From the NCBI GenBank assembly GCA_910577075.1, contig CAJTKV010000007.1, positions 47,917 to 58,230 on the forward strand: DNA of 10,314 nt. Direction: 5' to 3'. Origin of the DNA: an uncultured Bacilli bacterium. Lineage in GTDB: Bacteria; Bacillota_I; Bacilli_A; RF39; UBA660. The position numbers and the translations under genes are program-made. The notes below the pieces were generated by a model. It saw only the letters and a program-made list of their open reading frames with translations, was not told where the DNA came from and ran no database searches. Below are positions 1-5,950 of this stretch, piece after piece (position 1 is the stretch's first letter; each line of letters starts with the position of its first letter).

Positions 1-655
1 CTTATCAGCATATAGAGATTTATCTGATGTTAGAGATGTTGTAAAAGTTTATAGAAAATTACTTGAAGATGCTAATCTTTCCTATACGACTGAAAAATGG
101 AAGGAAGATCGTAATATCTCCGATAATAATGAAAATGGAGAAATAGCATCTTTAGTAAGACAGTTTGATGAAACTGTAAATCCTTACATAAACTCCTATA
201 TTGAAGTAAGTGATCCTCAAGACTTTATTGGTAGAATAAAGATGGATATCAATTATAGAGATTGGAATGTTGCTAATATGGATATTGACACAGGTAATTT
301 GCATGCCCGATATTGTCGCGATGAAGAAGAGGGAGAATTTTTACAATACGACATATGCTATAACCCAAGAGAGGGCTATTTCATGAACGTTGATCATACT
401 GTTACTGAAGATTACGATGAAATACGTCTATATGGCTTTAAAGAATGTCACTCAGGTGAAGATAAAATTGATCTTCGCTATGACATGAATACGGGGCTTG
501 TTCATAGTACCTATGGTAAAGAATACCACAAAATTACCGAAGAAGAAAAGAACTTGTTCCTATCAGAATTAAGTAAAGTTTTAAAAATCGGTCAAAAGGA
601 AATTATTAATCATATGACGAAAAAGGCCAACAACAAAGTAAAAAAATTAAGATAA
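1..655 (+). CDS. 3' part of an unrecognised acidic protein gene (5' end outside window)
   Basis: The reading frame is open from base 2 to the TAA at 653-655, giving at least 217 residues, so the gene begins before the window. An ATG at 242 is in the same frame, but the 80 codons before it read as ordinary protein (for example VVKVYRKLLEDANLSY), and no Shine-Dalgarno sequence precedes it, so it is internal. The protein is soluble, rich in Asp, Glu and Tyr, with no membrane segment or motif I recognise. The C-terminus is basic (HMTKKANNKVKKLR), unlike the acidic body, and could contact nucleic acid or membrane; that is inference. The gene ends inside a strong terminator hairpin and the next gene has its own promoter, so it is probably the last gene of an upstream transcript. 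I do not assign a function. Confidence 0.75.
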   Translation, partial: LSAYRDLSDVRDVVKVYRKLLEDANLSYTTEKWKEDRNISDNNENGEIASLVRQFDETVNPYINSYIEVSDPQDFIGRIKMDINYRDWNVANMDIDTGNLHARYCRDEEEGEFLQYDICYNPREGYFMNVDHTVTEDYDEIRLYGFKECHSGEDKIDLRYDMNTGLVHSTYGKEYHKITEEEKNLFLSELSKVLKIGQKEIINHMTKKANNKVKKLR

Positions 656-676
656 AGTGTAGCAATACACTTTTTT
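654..676 (+). terminator. Rho-independent terminator after the partial first gene
   Basis: A perfect 8-bp stem AAAGTGTA/TACACTTT closes a GCAA tetraloop and runs directly into a T tract. The left arm begins inside the TAA stop codon, so the hairpin is as close to the gene as it can be. Confidence 0.85.
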
Positions 677-678
677 CT

Positions 679-709
679 TTGATTTAATTATTGAGATACT
701 TCATATAAT
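679..709 (+). promoter_or_regulatory. Promoter of the ylmC-like gene
   Basis: A perfect -10 TATAAT lies at 704-709. A possible -35, TTGATT, lies at 679-684 with a long 19-bp spacer. The start point would fall near 716, leaving about 9 bases before the ATG at 725. That makes the in-frame ATG at 713 too early to be used. Confidence 0.55.
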
Positions 710-724
710 TTAATGGGTGTTTTT

Positions 725-952
725 ATGCGTATAAGTGATTTACAAATGAAGGAAGTAATCAATCAAAGAGATGGAAGATATATAGGTAGAATAATCGATA
801 TGGACATCTTAGAAAACGGTGTAATAAACTATTTCGTCGTTGAACCAAAGAAATTATTAAAAAAACTCAATATTTATAATAATGAAACAAGTATAAAATT
901 AAATCAAATAGTTAAAATAGGAGAGGATGTAATCCTTGTAGATTTGCCATAA
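725..952 (+). CDS. ylmC: PRC-barrel protein, YlmC/YmxH family
   Basis: A 75-residue protein with the compact PRC-barrel layout: MRISDLQMKEVIN, then DGRYIGRIIDMDI (about residues 16-28), a short linker, and the closing strand QIVKIGEDVILVDLP. Length and start match the YlmC/YmxH family of Bacillota, small proteins encoded near cell division or sporulation genes with no firmly established biochemical role. I chose the ATG at 725: the GGGTG at 715-719 is a plausible ribosome binding site, the family starts with MRISDL, and the ATG at 713 sits before the predicted transcription start. The next gene follows after 28 bases, and its -35 hexamer lies in the 3' end of this gene. Family assignment is confident; function is not. 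Confidence 0.85.
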   Translation: MRISDLQMKEVINQRDGRYIGRIIDMDILENGVINYFVVEPKKLLKKLNIYNNETSIKLNQIVKIGEDVILVDLP

Positions 953-964
953 ATAAGATATAAT
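936..964 (+). promoter_or_regulatory. Promoter of lspA-rluD
   Basis: TTGTAG at 936-941, inside the end of the ylmC-like gene, is 17 bp from a perfect TATAAT at 959-964. The start point near 971 gives a leader of about 10 bases before the lspA ATG at 981, long enough to hold the GGGTG site but little else. Confidence 0.55.
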
Positions 965-980
965 TAAGTTGGGTGTTGAC

Positions 981-1463
981 ATGAATAAAAAGAAAACGAT
1001 ACTGGCCATAATTATTTTTGTAGTTGATCAAATACTAAAATCAATAGTGCAATTAAATAACGTTAATATAAGTATTATTGATAACTTTTTTAGGCTTACA
1101 TATTATCAGAATACAGGAGCAGCTTGGTCGATATTAGAGGGACACGGATATATGTTGATTTTAATATCAATTATTATGTTAGTTCTCGTTTTTAATATGA
1201 TGTATTCCTATGAAGATAATAACTTGAATAATACCGCTTTTGGATTATTACTAGGTGGTATATTGGGAAATTTATGTGATCGAGTATTTTATGGAATGGT
1301 AAGAGACTTCATAGATATTCGTATTTTTGGTTATGAATTTCCCGTATTCAATATTGCCGATATGGCCATTGTAATAGGTGTTTTATTAATATTAATATCA
1401 ACTGTTAAAGGGGATTTGAAAAATGGAAATAGAAGTAAAAGAAAACTTGACAAGAATAGATAA
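981..1463 (+). CDS. lspA: Lipoprotein signal peptidase (signal peptidase II)
   Basis: LspA is the membrane aspartyl protease that cleaves signal peptides from diacylglyceryl-modified prolipoproteins at the lipobox cysteine. The 160-residue protein has the usual four membrane segments and all family blocks: DQILK (16-20), QNTGAAWS (43-50), GGILGNLCDR (92-101), VRDFID (107-112) and FNIADM (123-128). By alignment with characterised LspA, D109 and D127 are the catalytic pair. I chose the ATG at 981; a TTG at 969 is in frame but overlaps the GGGTG ribosome binding site at 971-975. The C-terminus is basic (KGDLKNGNRSKRKLDKNR) and is encoded in the stretch shared with rluD, which overlaps by 41 bp. 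The order lspA-rluD is common in Bacillota. Confidence 0.96.
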   Translation: MNKKKTILAIIIFVVDQILKSIVQLNNVNISIIDNFFRLTYYQNTGAAWSILEGHGYMLILISIIMLVLVFNMMYSYEDNNLNNTAFGLLLGGILGNLCDRVFYGMVRDFIDIRIFGYEFPVFNIADMAIVIGVLLILISTVKGDLKNGNRSKRKLDKNR

Positions 1464-2313
1464 ATTTTTAGTAGATTATTTAAGTGAATCTAGAAGTACT
1501 ATAGCTAAGATGATAGAAAACAGCTTTATATTGGTAAATGGCAATAAAGTAAAAGCAAATTATAATGTTAAAATAGGCGATATAATTACTGTAGAAGAGG
1601 GATTCGTTGAAGAGATTGACATTGTTCCCGAAGACATTGATATCGACATTATTTATGAAGATGATGACATAATAATTGTCAATAAAGAGAGTGGAATGGT
1701 AGTACATCCAGGAAATGGCAATATCCACGGAACCTTGGTTAATGCCTTGCTTCATCATACCTCACATCTATCGGATATTAATGGAGAAATACGCCCAGGT
1801 ATTGTTCATAGAATTGATAAAGATACATCTGGTCTTATGATTGTTGCTAAAAATAATAAAGCACATAATATCCTTGCAGATAGATTATCAAGGCATGAGA
1901 TAAAAAGAGAATATATTGCTCTTTTAAAGGGGGAATTCTTAAGCGATACGGCCACGATAGATGCTCCCATTGGAAGAGATAAAGTTAACCGTAAGCGCAT
2001 GGCCGTAACAAGCATAAATTCCAAGAATGCCATCACGCATCTAAGAGTTATTGAAAGATATAAAAATTATACATTAGTAAGACTTTCCTTAGAGACAGGA
2101 AGAACACATCAAATAAGAGTACATATGGATTATATTGGCTATCCCATTTACAATGATCCTGTCTATACCAATGATAATTGCAGTGAATTTGGACAATTTT
2201 TACATTCAGCCAGTATTGATTTTATTCATCCAACAACGAATGAACCAATGCACTTTGAAGTAGATGTTCCCAAATACTTTAAAGAATTTATTGATTCTTT
2301 AGAAAAAAAATAA
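1423..2313 (+). CDS. rluD: 23S rRNA pseudouridine synthase, RluD/YlyB type
   Basis: RluA-family synthases isomerise specific uridines in rRNA; RluD makes the pseudouridines of helix 69 in 23S rRNA. The 296-residue protein has an N-terminal S4 RNA-binding domain (about 10-60, TRIDKFL...RSTIAKMIENSFILVNGN) and a catalytic domain with NKESGMVVHPG (87-97), the active-site block GIVHRIDKDTSGLM (126-139, catalytic Asp D132) and the late block GRTHQIRVHM (226-235). The ATG at 1423 is preceded by AAAGGGG at 1407-1413. The gene begins 41 bp before lspA ends, in another frame, so translation of the two is probably coupled and both use the lspA promoter. No clear terminator follows. RluD-like is the best guess among paralogues because of the S4 domain and context; the exact target uridines cannot be read from sequence. 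Confidence 0.92.
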   Translation: MEIEVKENLTRIDKFLVDYLSESRSTIAKMIENSFILVNGNKVKANYNVKIGDIITVEEGFVEEIDIVPEDIDIDIIYEDDDIIIVNKESGMVVHPGNGNIHGTLVNALLHHTSHLSDINGEIRPGIVHRIDKDTSGLMIVAKNNKAHNILADRLSRHEIKREYIALLKGEFLSDTATIDAPIGRDKVNRKRMAVTSINSKNAITHLRVIERYKNYTLVRLSLETGRTHQIRVHMDYIGYPIYNDPVYTNDNCSEFGQFLHSASIDFIHPTTNEPMHFEVDVPKYFKEFIDSLEKK

Positions 2314-2317
2314 TGTA

Positions 2318-2344
2318 TTTACTTAATTGCCAATTTGTTATAAA
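2318..2344 (+). promoter_or_regulatory. Extended -10 promoter of the rhomboid gene
   Basis: TG-T-TATAAA at 2336-2344 forms an extended -10, with a weak TTTACT at 2318-2323 as -35 and a short 15-bp spacer. Start would be near 2351, leaving about 17 bases of leader that hold the AAGGAG site. Confidence 0.5.
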
Positions 2345-2367
2345 ATATTTTGAGAAGGAGAATCGAT

Positions 2368-3498
2368 ATGAGTAGTTTAAATATGACTAGTATTGATGAA
2401 ATTACGATGCGTCTAGTGCATTACCTTGTAACTAAAGAAAACTATCAACCCATTATCGTCGCCGGTTTAGACAATGAAATATGGCTTGAAAATGTCGATA
2501 AAAAGTATGGGGTAATAAGAATTAATAGCAATTATATTCATAATAGTGAACAATTAGATTTTGATATATTTAAGGCAAAGACAGTTGTTAAACAGATAAA
2601 GAAAAAGACTCTCTCTTTGAAATGTAATACCTTGAGTATACTTCTTAATGTCAATGATGGTGTAAGTGTTGCAAGTAAGGAAAAAGACATTGATGTATGT
2701 TCCATAAAGAATATTAAAGAACTTGAAGAAAATGAGAAATTACAAGATGTTTTTAGTGAGATAAAAAATGATGTTATTGATGCCCATGATGATATGGATT
2801 TTTTTATAAATGTTACCAATGATATCAATAGTAAAACTGAAGAAAAAAATAAATTATATGAGAGGACTTTTATGAAAAAACCATTAGTTGTTACATATGC
2901 ATTAATCGTATTTAATGTTATAATCTATCTATTATCTCTTATTAATATTTTGGATATTAATGCCTTTTCTATGAGCTATGATGCCGTAAGAGCAGGGGAA
3001 TGGTGGAGAATTATAACTTCGGCATTCTTCCATAATGGTGCCATCCATTTATTTTGCAATATGTATTCACTTTATATAATTGGTACACAACTGGAAACGG
3101 TCTTAGGCAAGTGTAAATTTAGCATTGTCTATTTTGTAAGTATCCTTGTTGCGTCATTATTTAGTGCTGTCCTACATGGTTCAGGCGTGGCATCTATAGG
3201 AGCCAGTGGTGCTATATTTGGTCTAATGGGAGCAATGCTATACTTTGGCTATCACTATCGCTTATATTTAGGAAGTGTTATGACTTCTCAAATAGCGCCA
3301 ATTATTCTACTTAACTTATTCATCGGTTTTATGATACCAGGTGTTGATAATTTTGCTCACGTTGGCGGACTAATCGGCGGATTATTTACAGGCATGATTG
3401 TTGGTGTTAAGGGCAAGAGCGAAAAGAGCGATACAGTAAATGGTATTATTGTTACTACTATTTTAATTGGCTTTTTATTCTACATGTTATATAGATAA
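2368..3498 (+). CDS. Rhomboid-family intramembrane serine protease with soluble N-terminal domain
   Basis: Rhomboids cut single-pass membrane proteins inside the lipid bilayer. This 376-residue protein has a soluble N-terminal domain (1 to about 165) and a hydrophobic rhomboid core from about 170. The core contains the GEWWRIITSAFFHNG block, IHLFCN with H227 and N231 (oxyanion residues in GlpG-type rhomboids), the GASG nucleophile motif with S280, and the catalytic H331 in AHVGG, so the dyad is intact. The layout resembles Bacillus GluP (YqgP), in which a cytosolic domain precedes the membrane core, but the C-terminal TPR part of GluP is absent. I chose the ATG at 2368 because AAGGAG at 2355-2360 is a perfect ribosome binding site 7 bases away; an upstream in-frame TTG at 2350 would put that site inside the gene. 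It has its own promoter and a terminator overlapping its stop. The substrate is unknown. Confidence 0.9.
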   Translation: MSSLNMTSIDEITMRLVHYLVTKENYQPIIVAGLDNEIWLENVDKKYGVIRINSNYIHNSEQLDFDIFKAKTVVKQIKKKTLSLKCNTLSILLNVNDGVSVASKEKDIDVCSIKNIKELEENEKLQDVFSEIKNDVIDAHDDMDFFINVTNDINSKTEEKNKLYERTFMKKPLVVTYALIVFNVIIYLLSLINILDINAFSMSYDAVRAGEWWRIITSAFFHNGAIHLFCNMYSLYIIGTQLETVLGKCKFSIVYFVSILVASLFSAVLHGSGVASIGASGAIFGLMGAMLYFGYHYRLYLGSVMTSQIAPIILLNLFIGFMIPGVDNFAHVGGLIGGLFTGMIVGVKGKSEKSDTVNGIIVTTILIGFLFYMLYR

Positions 3499-3518
3499 CT
3501 ATTTTTAGTTATCTTTTT
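3494..3518 (+). terminator. Terminator after the rhomboid gene
   Basis: A perfect 8-bp stem GATAACTA/TAGTTATC with a TTTT loop is followed by five T. The TAA stop (3496-3498) lies in the left arm. Confidence 0.85.
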
Positions 3519-3529
3519 ATATGCATTCG

Positions 3530-3538
3530 TGATATAAT
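3530..3538 (+). promoter_or_regulatory. Extended -10 promoter of the 151-aa membrane protein gene
   Basis: TG-A-TATAAT, a perfect extended -10. No good -35 exists; that region falls in the preceding terminator. Predicted start near 3545, about 15 bases before the ATG. Confidence 0.65.
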
Positions 3539-3559
3539 TTAATTGTGAGGTGGAGAACT

Positions 3560-4015
3560 ATGCAAAGACAAAATATGATATTTATCTTCTTTGTAGCCTT
3601 CTTACTTATAATATTCATGGGATATTTATTTGTAATTGGTGAACAAAAGGATACTAAAACTGATAAAAAGAATGGTATTACTAGTAAAGTGCCCAAAGAG
3701 GAAGAACTGGGACAATGTAATTTTGTAAAAAATTATACTCTATTATTGGTAACAGAAAGTGATGATGAAGAATATGTATTTATAACTCTAAAAGAGTATC
3801 AGGTAGATAACGTAGCTACCGTTAAAGTAAAAAAAGATATCATGCCTTCTTTAAAGACGGGTAATTACTATCGCTTTAGTTTCAGTACTAAAAAAGCTAT
3901 TCATGACGATATAGAGGAAATTTTTGAATCTAGCATTATTCGTGAAGTTGAAGATGTCAAAAAGGTTGTGGATGGCGAGAATGCTATTTGTGCAACACAT
4001 TTATTAGAAAATTAA
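3560..4015 (+). CDS. Single-pass membrane protein of unknown function
   Basis: I do not recognise this 151-residue protein. A membrane segment at about residues 6-27 (MIFIFFVAFLLIIFMGYLFV) follows a short N-terminus with one Arg, and is followed by a Lys/Asp-rich linker. By the positive-inside rule the direction is not clear-cut, but a signal-anchor with the C-terminal domain outside is most likely. The outer part (about 55-130) alternates hydrophobic and polar residues as in a small beta-barrel (YTLLLVT, EYVFITLKEY, VATVKVKKD, NYYRFSFST), then ends in a charged helix. I chose the ATG at 3560; the frame also has a GTG at 3545, but that lies at the predicted transcription start and the GAGGTGGAG site (3547-3555) sits between them. 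The gene has its own promoter and terminator. It could be an envelope accessory protein; this is inference. Confidence 0.75.
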   Translation: MQRQNMIFIFFVAFLLIIFMGYLFVIGEQKDTKTDKKNGITSKVPKEEELGQCNFVKNYTLLLVTESDDEEYVFITLKEYQVDNVATVKVKKDIMPSLKTGNYYRFSFSTKKAIHDDIEEIFESSIIREVEDVKKVVDGENAICATHLLEN

Positions 4016-4038
4016 AAAGACAAATTTTGTCTTTTTTT
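4014..4038 (+). terminator. Terminator after the 151-aa membrane protein gene
   Basis: A 9-bp stem AAAAAGACA/TGTCTTTTT with a five-base loop ends in a seven-T run. The left arm starts inside the TAA stop codon. Confidence 0.8.
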
Positions 4039-4054
4039 GTTTCCGTGATATAAT
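4027..4054 (+). promoter_or_regulatory. Extended -10 promoter of the HipA-like gene
   Basis: TG-A-TATAAT at 4046-4054, with TTGTCT at 4027-4032 as a four-of-six -35 and a 16-bp spacer. The -35 lies in the right arm of the preceding terminator, so the two signals share bases. Start near 4061. Confidence 0.65.
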
Positions 4055-4077
4055 ACCCAAAAGTTAGGGGGAATATT

Positions 4078-4905
4078 ATGGAAACTCCAGTAATGTTTAG
4101 AGATCCTCGAATATTACTAACAACTGATACTAAATACATAGACGTAAATTCTATGAAAAAAATATCCTACAATGATTTACCATTTTATTTGCCTGATAGT
4201 TTGCATGGAAGAAATGGCGATTGGTATGAAGATGATCAAAAAGAACAATATTACCTAAAAAGACGCCAATTTGTTGTAATTATTTTAAATGAAATACTAG
4301 GTGTTTATCTTTCATGGCATATGGGACTTGATACTATTGAATATAGTCTGGCCTATGACAGAGATAATATTATAGGGCTATTCAGTAAGAATTTTAGAAA
4401 AGAAAATATCGATTATGTCTACTATCATAATTTGCCAGAAAAAGAAAAAAGATTTATTGAACAAGCTATTCTTTTGCGCGCCAAAAAGGAGCATGCTAAG
4501 GAATATAAACAACAATATACCGATTATATAATGCGCAATTTTTATGCTAATCAGGGAGATCGTGTATTAAATGTTTTATGTTATCAAGAAAATGGTCTAA
4601 TGCATTTAGGACCTCTGTTTGATTATGAGCTTTCTTTTATGCATTCTGAAGATGAATTCATCGTTGATTCGTTTATAATGAATTATCCAGTTGATGGCAA
4701 ATTAATCAATAAATTAAAAAAGCATGATCAATGCTTTGATATTAGTATTGAGAAGATATTAGCGTTTAATATGAAAGATACCTTGGAGCGTATAAAGGGT
4801 GATTTTGGCATAAGGATTCCGGATGAGGTTGAAAAACATTATATTTCCTATGATGAAGACCGCAAGAAATTGATGAAGCAAAATATAAAAAATAGAAAGT
4901 TTTAA
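4078..4905 (+). CDS. Possible diverged HipA-like kinase
   Basis: The 275-residue soluble protein is not recognised with certainty. Three blocks in order resemble the HipA-type kinase fold: an NE-containing helix, FVVIILNEILGVYLSWHMGL (65-84), followed by IIGLFSKNF (98-106), as in the ATP-binding lobe; a GDRVLNVL segment (160-167) matching the catalytic loop pattern D-R-x-x-N (D161, N165); and GPLFDYE (178-184) matching the metal-binding PLYD-type motif (D182). HipA proteins are usually near 400 residues and paired with an HTH antitoxin HipB; this one is shorter, lacks a clear nucleotide loop near its N-terminus, and has no such partner here, so it may be a housekeeping or inactive relative. 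AGGGGG at 4066-4071 is the ribosome binding site. Own promoter, and a shared hairpin separates it from lexA. The fold call is inference from motif spacing. Confidence 0.6.
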   Translation: METPVMFRDPRILLTTDTKYIDVNSMKKISYNDLPFYLPDSLHGRNGDWYEDDQKEQYYLKRRQFVVIILNEILGVYLSWHMGLDTIEYSLAYDRDNIIGLFSKNFRKENIDYVYYHNLPEKEKRFIEQAILLRAKKEHAKEYKQQYTDYIMRNFYANQGDRVLNVLCYQENGLMHLGPLFDYELSFMHSEDEFIVDSFIMNYPVDGKLINKLKKHDQCFDISIEKILAFNMKDTLERIKGDFGIRIPDEVEKHYISYDEDRKKLMKQNIKNRKF

Positions 4906-4916
4906 CTTTCTATTTT
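4890..4916. terminator. Bidirectional terminator between the HipA-like gene and lexA
   Basis: A perfect 11-bp stem (AAATAGAAAGT/ACTTTCTATTT) with a four-base loop has T-rich sequence after it on the + strand and A-rich sequence before it (T-rich on the - strand). The stop codons of both convergent genes, TAA at 4903-4905 and TAG at 4912-4910, lie within it; the coding regions are only 4 bases apart. Confidence 0.8.
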
Positions 4917-5539
4917 ATTTTTCTATATAGACCAATTGCAATACCTAATATAGTACAGTTTTGTACGATGATAGGGGATAATTCGTCATTCTCTGGTTGT
5001 AAGCGAATATGTCCATCCTCTTTATAAAATCTTTTAAGTGTAACTTCACCTTCATCAGTCATAGCGACAACTATTTGACCATTGCGTGCAACACTTTGCT
5101 TTTGAACTATGACGATGTCTTTATCAAATATTCCTGCATTAATCATAGAATCTCCTGAACATAAAAGGGTGAATATCGATTCTTTTGCTGGAACTAAGCT
5201 AGCAGGTAAAGAAAAAAATTCATTGGGATTTTCTATAGCTTCGATAGGATTACCACAGGCTACTTTACCAAGCAATGGAACAGAAACGACATCTTCTTTT
5301 TCTTCCTTTAAATCAAATTCATTATCGACTAATAATTCAATAGTTCTAAATTTAGAATTTTGTTTGCGAATAAATCCCTTGTTCTCTAGTTCCTTAAGAT
5401 GCGTATGCGCAGTAGCTGGACTAGATAAACCCATTCCCGCACAAATCTCCCTTACTGAAGGTGGGTATCCATGCGATACCATATATTTTTTTATGAAGAC
5501 AAGAGTCTCCTCTTGTTTTTTTGTTAAATCATTTTTCAT
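4910..5539 (-). CDS. lexA: LexA, SOS response repressor
   Basis: LexA represses DNA-damage genes and cleaves itself when RecA filaments form. The 209-residue protein has the N-terminal winged helix (1-70, with TKKQEETLVFIKKY, PPSVREICAGMGLSSPATAHTHLKELENKGFI) and a C-terminal S24 peptidase domain. The nucleophile is S131 in CSGDSM and the general base is K169 in VTLKRF. The cleavage site is GKVACGNP: cleavage would be between C95 and G96, where most LexA proteins have Ala-Gly; Cys-Gly is the site used in UmuD. I chose the ATG at 5539: AGGAGG lies 7 bases upstream (5552-5547), and the promoter -10 lies downstream of the longer possible start at 5587. It is divergent from a small membrane peptide gene and has a LexA-like box over its -35, so it is very probably autoregulated. 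Confidence 0.95.
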   Translation of the reverse strand: MKNDLTKKQEETLVFIKKYMVSHGYPPSVREICAGMGLSSPATAHTHLKELENKGFIRKQNSKFRTIELLVDNEFDLKEEKEDVVSVPLLGKVACGNPIEAIENPNEFFSLPASLVPAKESIFTLLCSGDSMINAGIFDKDIVIVQKQSVARNGQIVVAMTDEGEVTLKRFYKEDGHIRLQPENDELSPIIVQNCTILGIAIGLYRKIK

Positions 5540-5558
5540 GTTCCATCCTCCTATTAAA

Positions 5559-5587
5559 ATAATAGCAAAAAATAGATGATATGTCAA
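5559..5587 (-). promoter_or_regulatory. lexA promoter
   Basis: Read on the - strand, a perfect TTGACA (5587-5582), a 17-bp spacer and TATTAT (5564-5559) preceded by TG-C, an extended -10. The first three bases of the -35 overlap a LexA-like box. Confidence 0.8.
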
Positions 5588-5598
5588 ACAAATGTTTA
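5585..5598. promoter_or_regulatory. LexA box 1 (lexA autoregulation)
   Basis: CAAACAAATGTTTA fits the Gram-positive LexA pattern CGAAC-N4-GTTCG at the AAC-N4-GTT core and 7 of 10 defined bases. It overlaps the lexA -35. Read on the - strand it matches box 2 at 10 of 14 positions. Confidence 0.65.
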
Positions 5599-5634
5599 AG
5601 TTTTTGAAATTATGTAAATTTATAAATTGTTACA

Positions 5635-5663
5635 TTGACACATACAATTGTTCGTGATAAATT
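5635..5663 (+). promoter_or_regulatory. Promoter of the 46-aa membrane peptide gene
   Basis: A perfect TTGACA at 5635-5640, 17 bp from TAAATT at 5658-5663, which is preceded by TG-A to make an extended -10. A perfect TATAAT at 5663-5668 is also present but its spacer would be 22 bp. A LexA-like box fills the spacer. Confidence 0.7.
5641..5654. promoter_or_regulatory. LexA box 2 (operator of the 46-aa peptide gene)
   Basis: CATACAATTGTTCG has a perfect right half GTTCG and three of five bases in the left half of CGAAC-N4-GTTCG. It begins at the base after the -35 and ends 4 bases before the -10 hexamer, the usual place for a repressor to block polymerase. Confidence 0.65.
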
Positions 5664-5688
5664 ATAATTACAGAAAGGAGTGATAGAT

Positions 5689-5829
5689 ATGCAAAGAATT
5701 CTAAAAGAATATAAAGGGGTGATTTTATTTTTTCTAGTATTAATTGTGATGTCTAGTTTATGGAGTAACAATGTCAAAAAACTCAATGAATTAGAAAAAA
5801 ATAATACTGTTAATTATTATGAAAAATAA
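5689..5829 (+). CDS. 46-residue single-pass membrane peptide divergent from lexA, probable SOS gene
   Basis: The ATG at 5689 is preceded by AAAGGAG (5674-5680), a strong site at 8-base spacing, and the frame ends at TAA 5827-5829. The product begins MQRILKEYKG (four basic residues), continues with a hydrophobic segment at about 10-25 (GVILFFLVLIVMSSLW), and ends in a short hydrophilic tail (SNNVKKLNELEKNNTVNYYEK). Charge distribution suggests N-inside, tail outside. Position and regulation match yneA of Bacillus, the LexA-controlled cell-division inhibitor divergent from lexA, which also has an N-terminal membrane segment; but YneA has a LysM domain that is missing here. In size it is nearer to the short SOS peptide SidA of Caulobacter. 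A role in SOS checkpoint control is inference; promoter, operator, ribosome site and terminator together make the gene itself convincing. Confidence 0.8.
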   Translation: MQRILKEYKGVILFFLVLIVMSSLWSNNVKKLNELEKNNTVNYYEK

Positions 5830-5840
5830 ATTTAGTTGAT

Positions 5841-5876
5841 AAATCTTTACTGGTAACTATAGTAGAGATTTTTTTT
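5841..5876 (+). terminator. Terminator of the 46-aa peptide gene
   Basis: An 11-bp stem AAATCTTTACT/AGTAGAGATTT with one G-U pair and a nine-base loop is followed by a T run to 5876. It makes the peptide gene a one-gene transcript. Confidence 0.8.
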
Positions 5877-5950
5877 GACTTTTTATAAAGATTAGTTTTA
5901 AACTAGATATTCTTATTGTCTAAAAATTCCATTTTTTTGTAAAAAACTTA

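Noticed and set aside
242..655. ATG at 242 as start of a complete 137-aa gene
   Set aside because: The same frame is open upstream to base 2 with protein-like sequence, and no ribosome binding site precedes 242.
1480..2036. - strand frames of 92 and 76 codons inside rluD
   Set aside because: They lie antisense to a conserved gene, have no ribosome site and no recognisable product.
2538..2828. - strand 96-codon frame inside the rhomboid gene
   Set aside because: Antisense shadow of the N-terminal domain; Ser/Phe-rich composition typical of reverse frames of Lys/Glu-rich proteins.
4078..5539. Toxin-antitoxin pair made of the HipA-like gene and lexA (as an HTH partner)
   Set aside because: They are convergent, and the HTH gene is a complete LexA with its own operators, not a HipB.
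5109..5579. + strand 156-codon frame opposite lexA
   Set aside because: Antisense to a well-conserved gene and would cover the lexA promoter; no start signals.
5540..5587. Longer LexA start at 5587
   Set aside because: The region holds the lexA -35/-10 and AGGAGG site, so it is upstream of the transcription start.
5620..5633. A third LexA box between the two called
   Set aside because: Only the ATTGTT half resembles the other boxes; the left half does not match.
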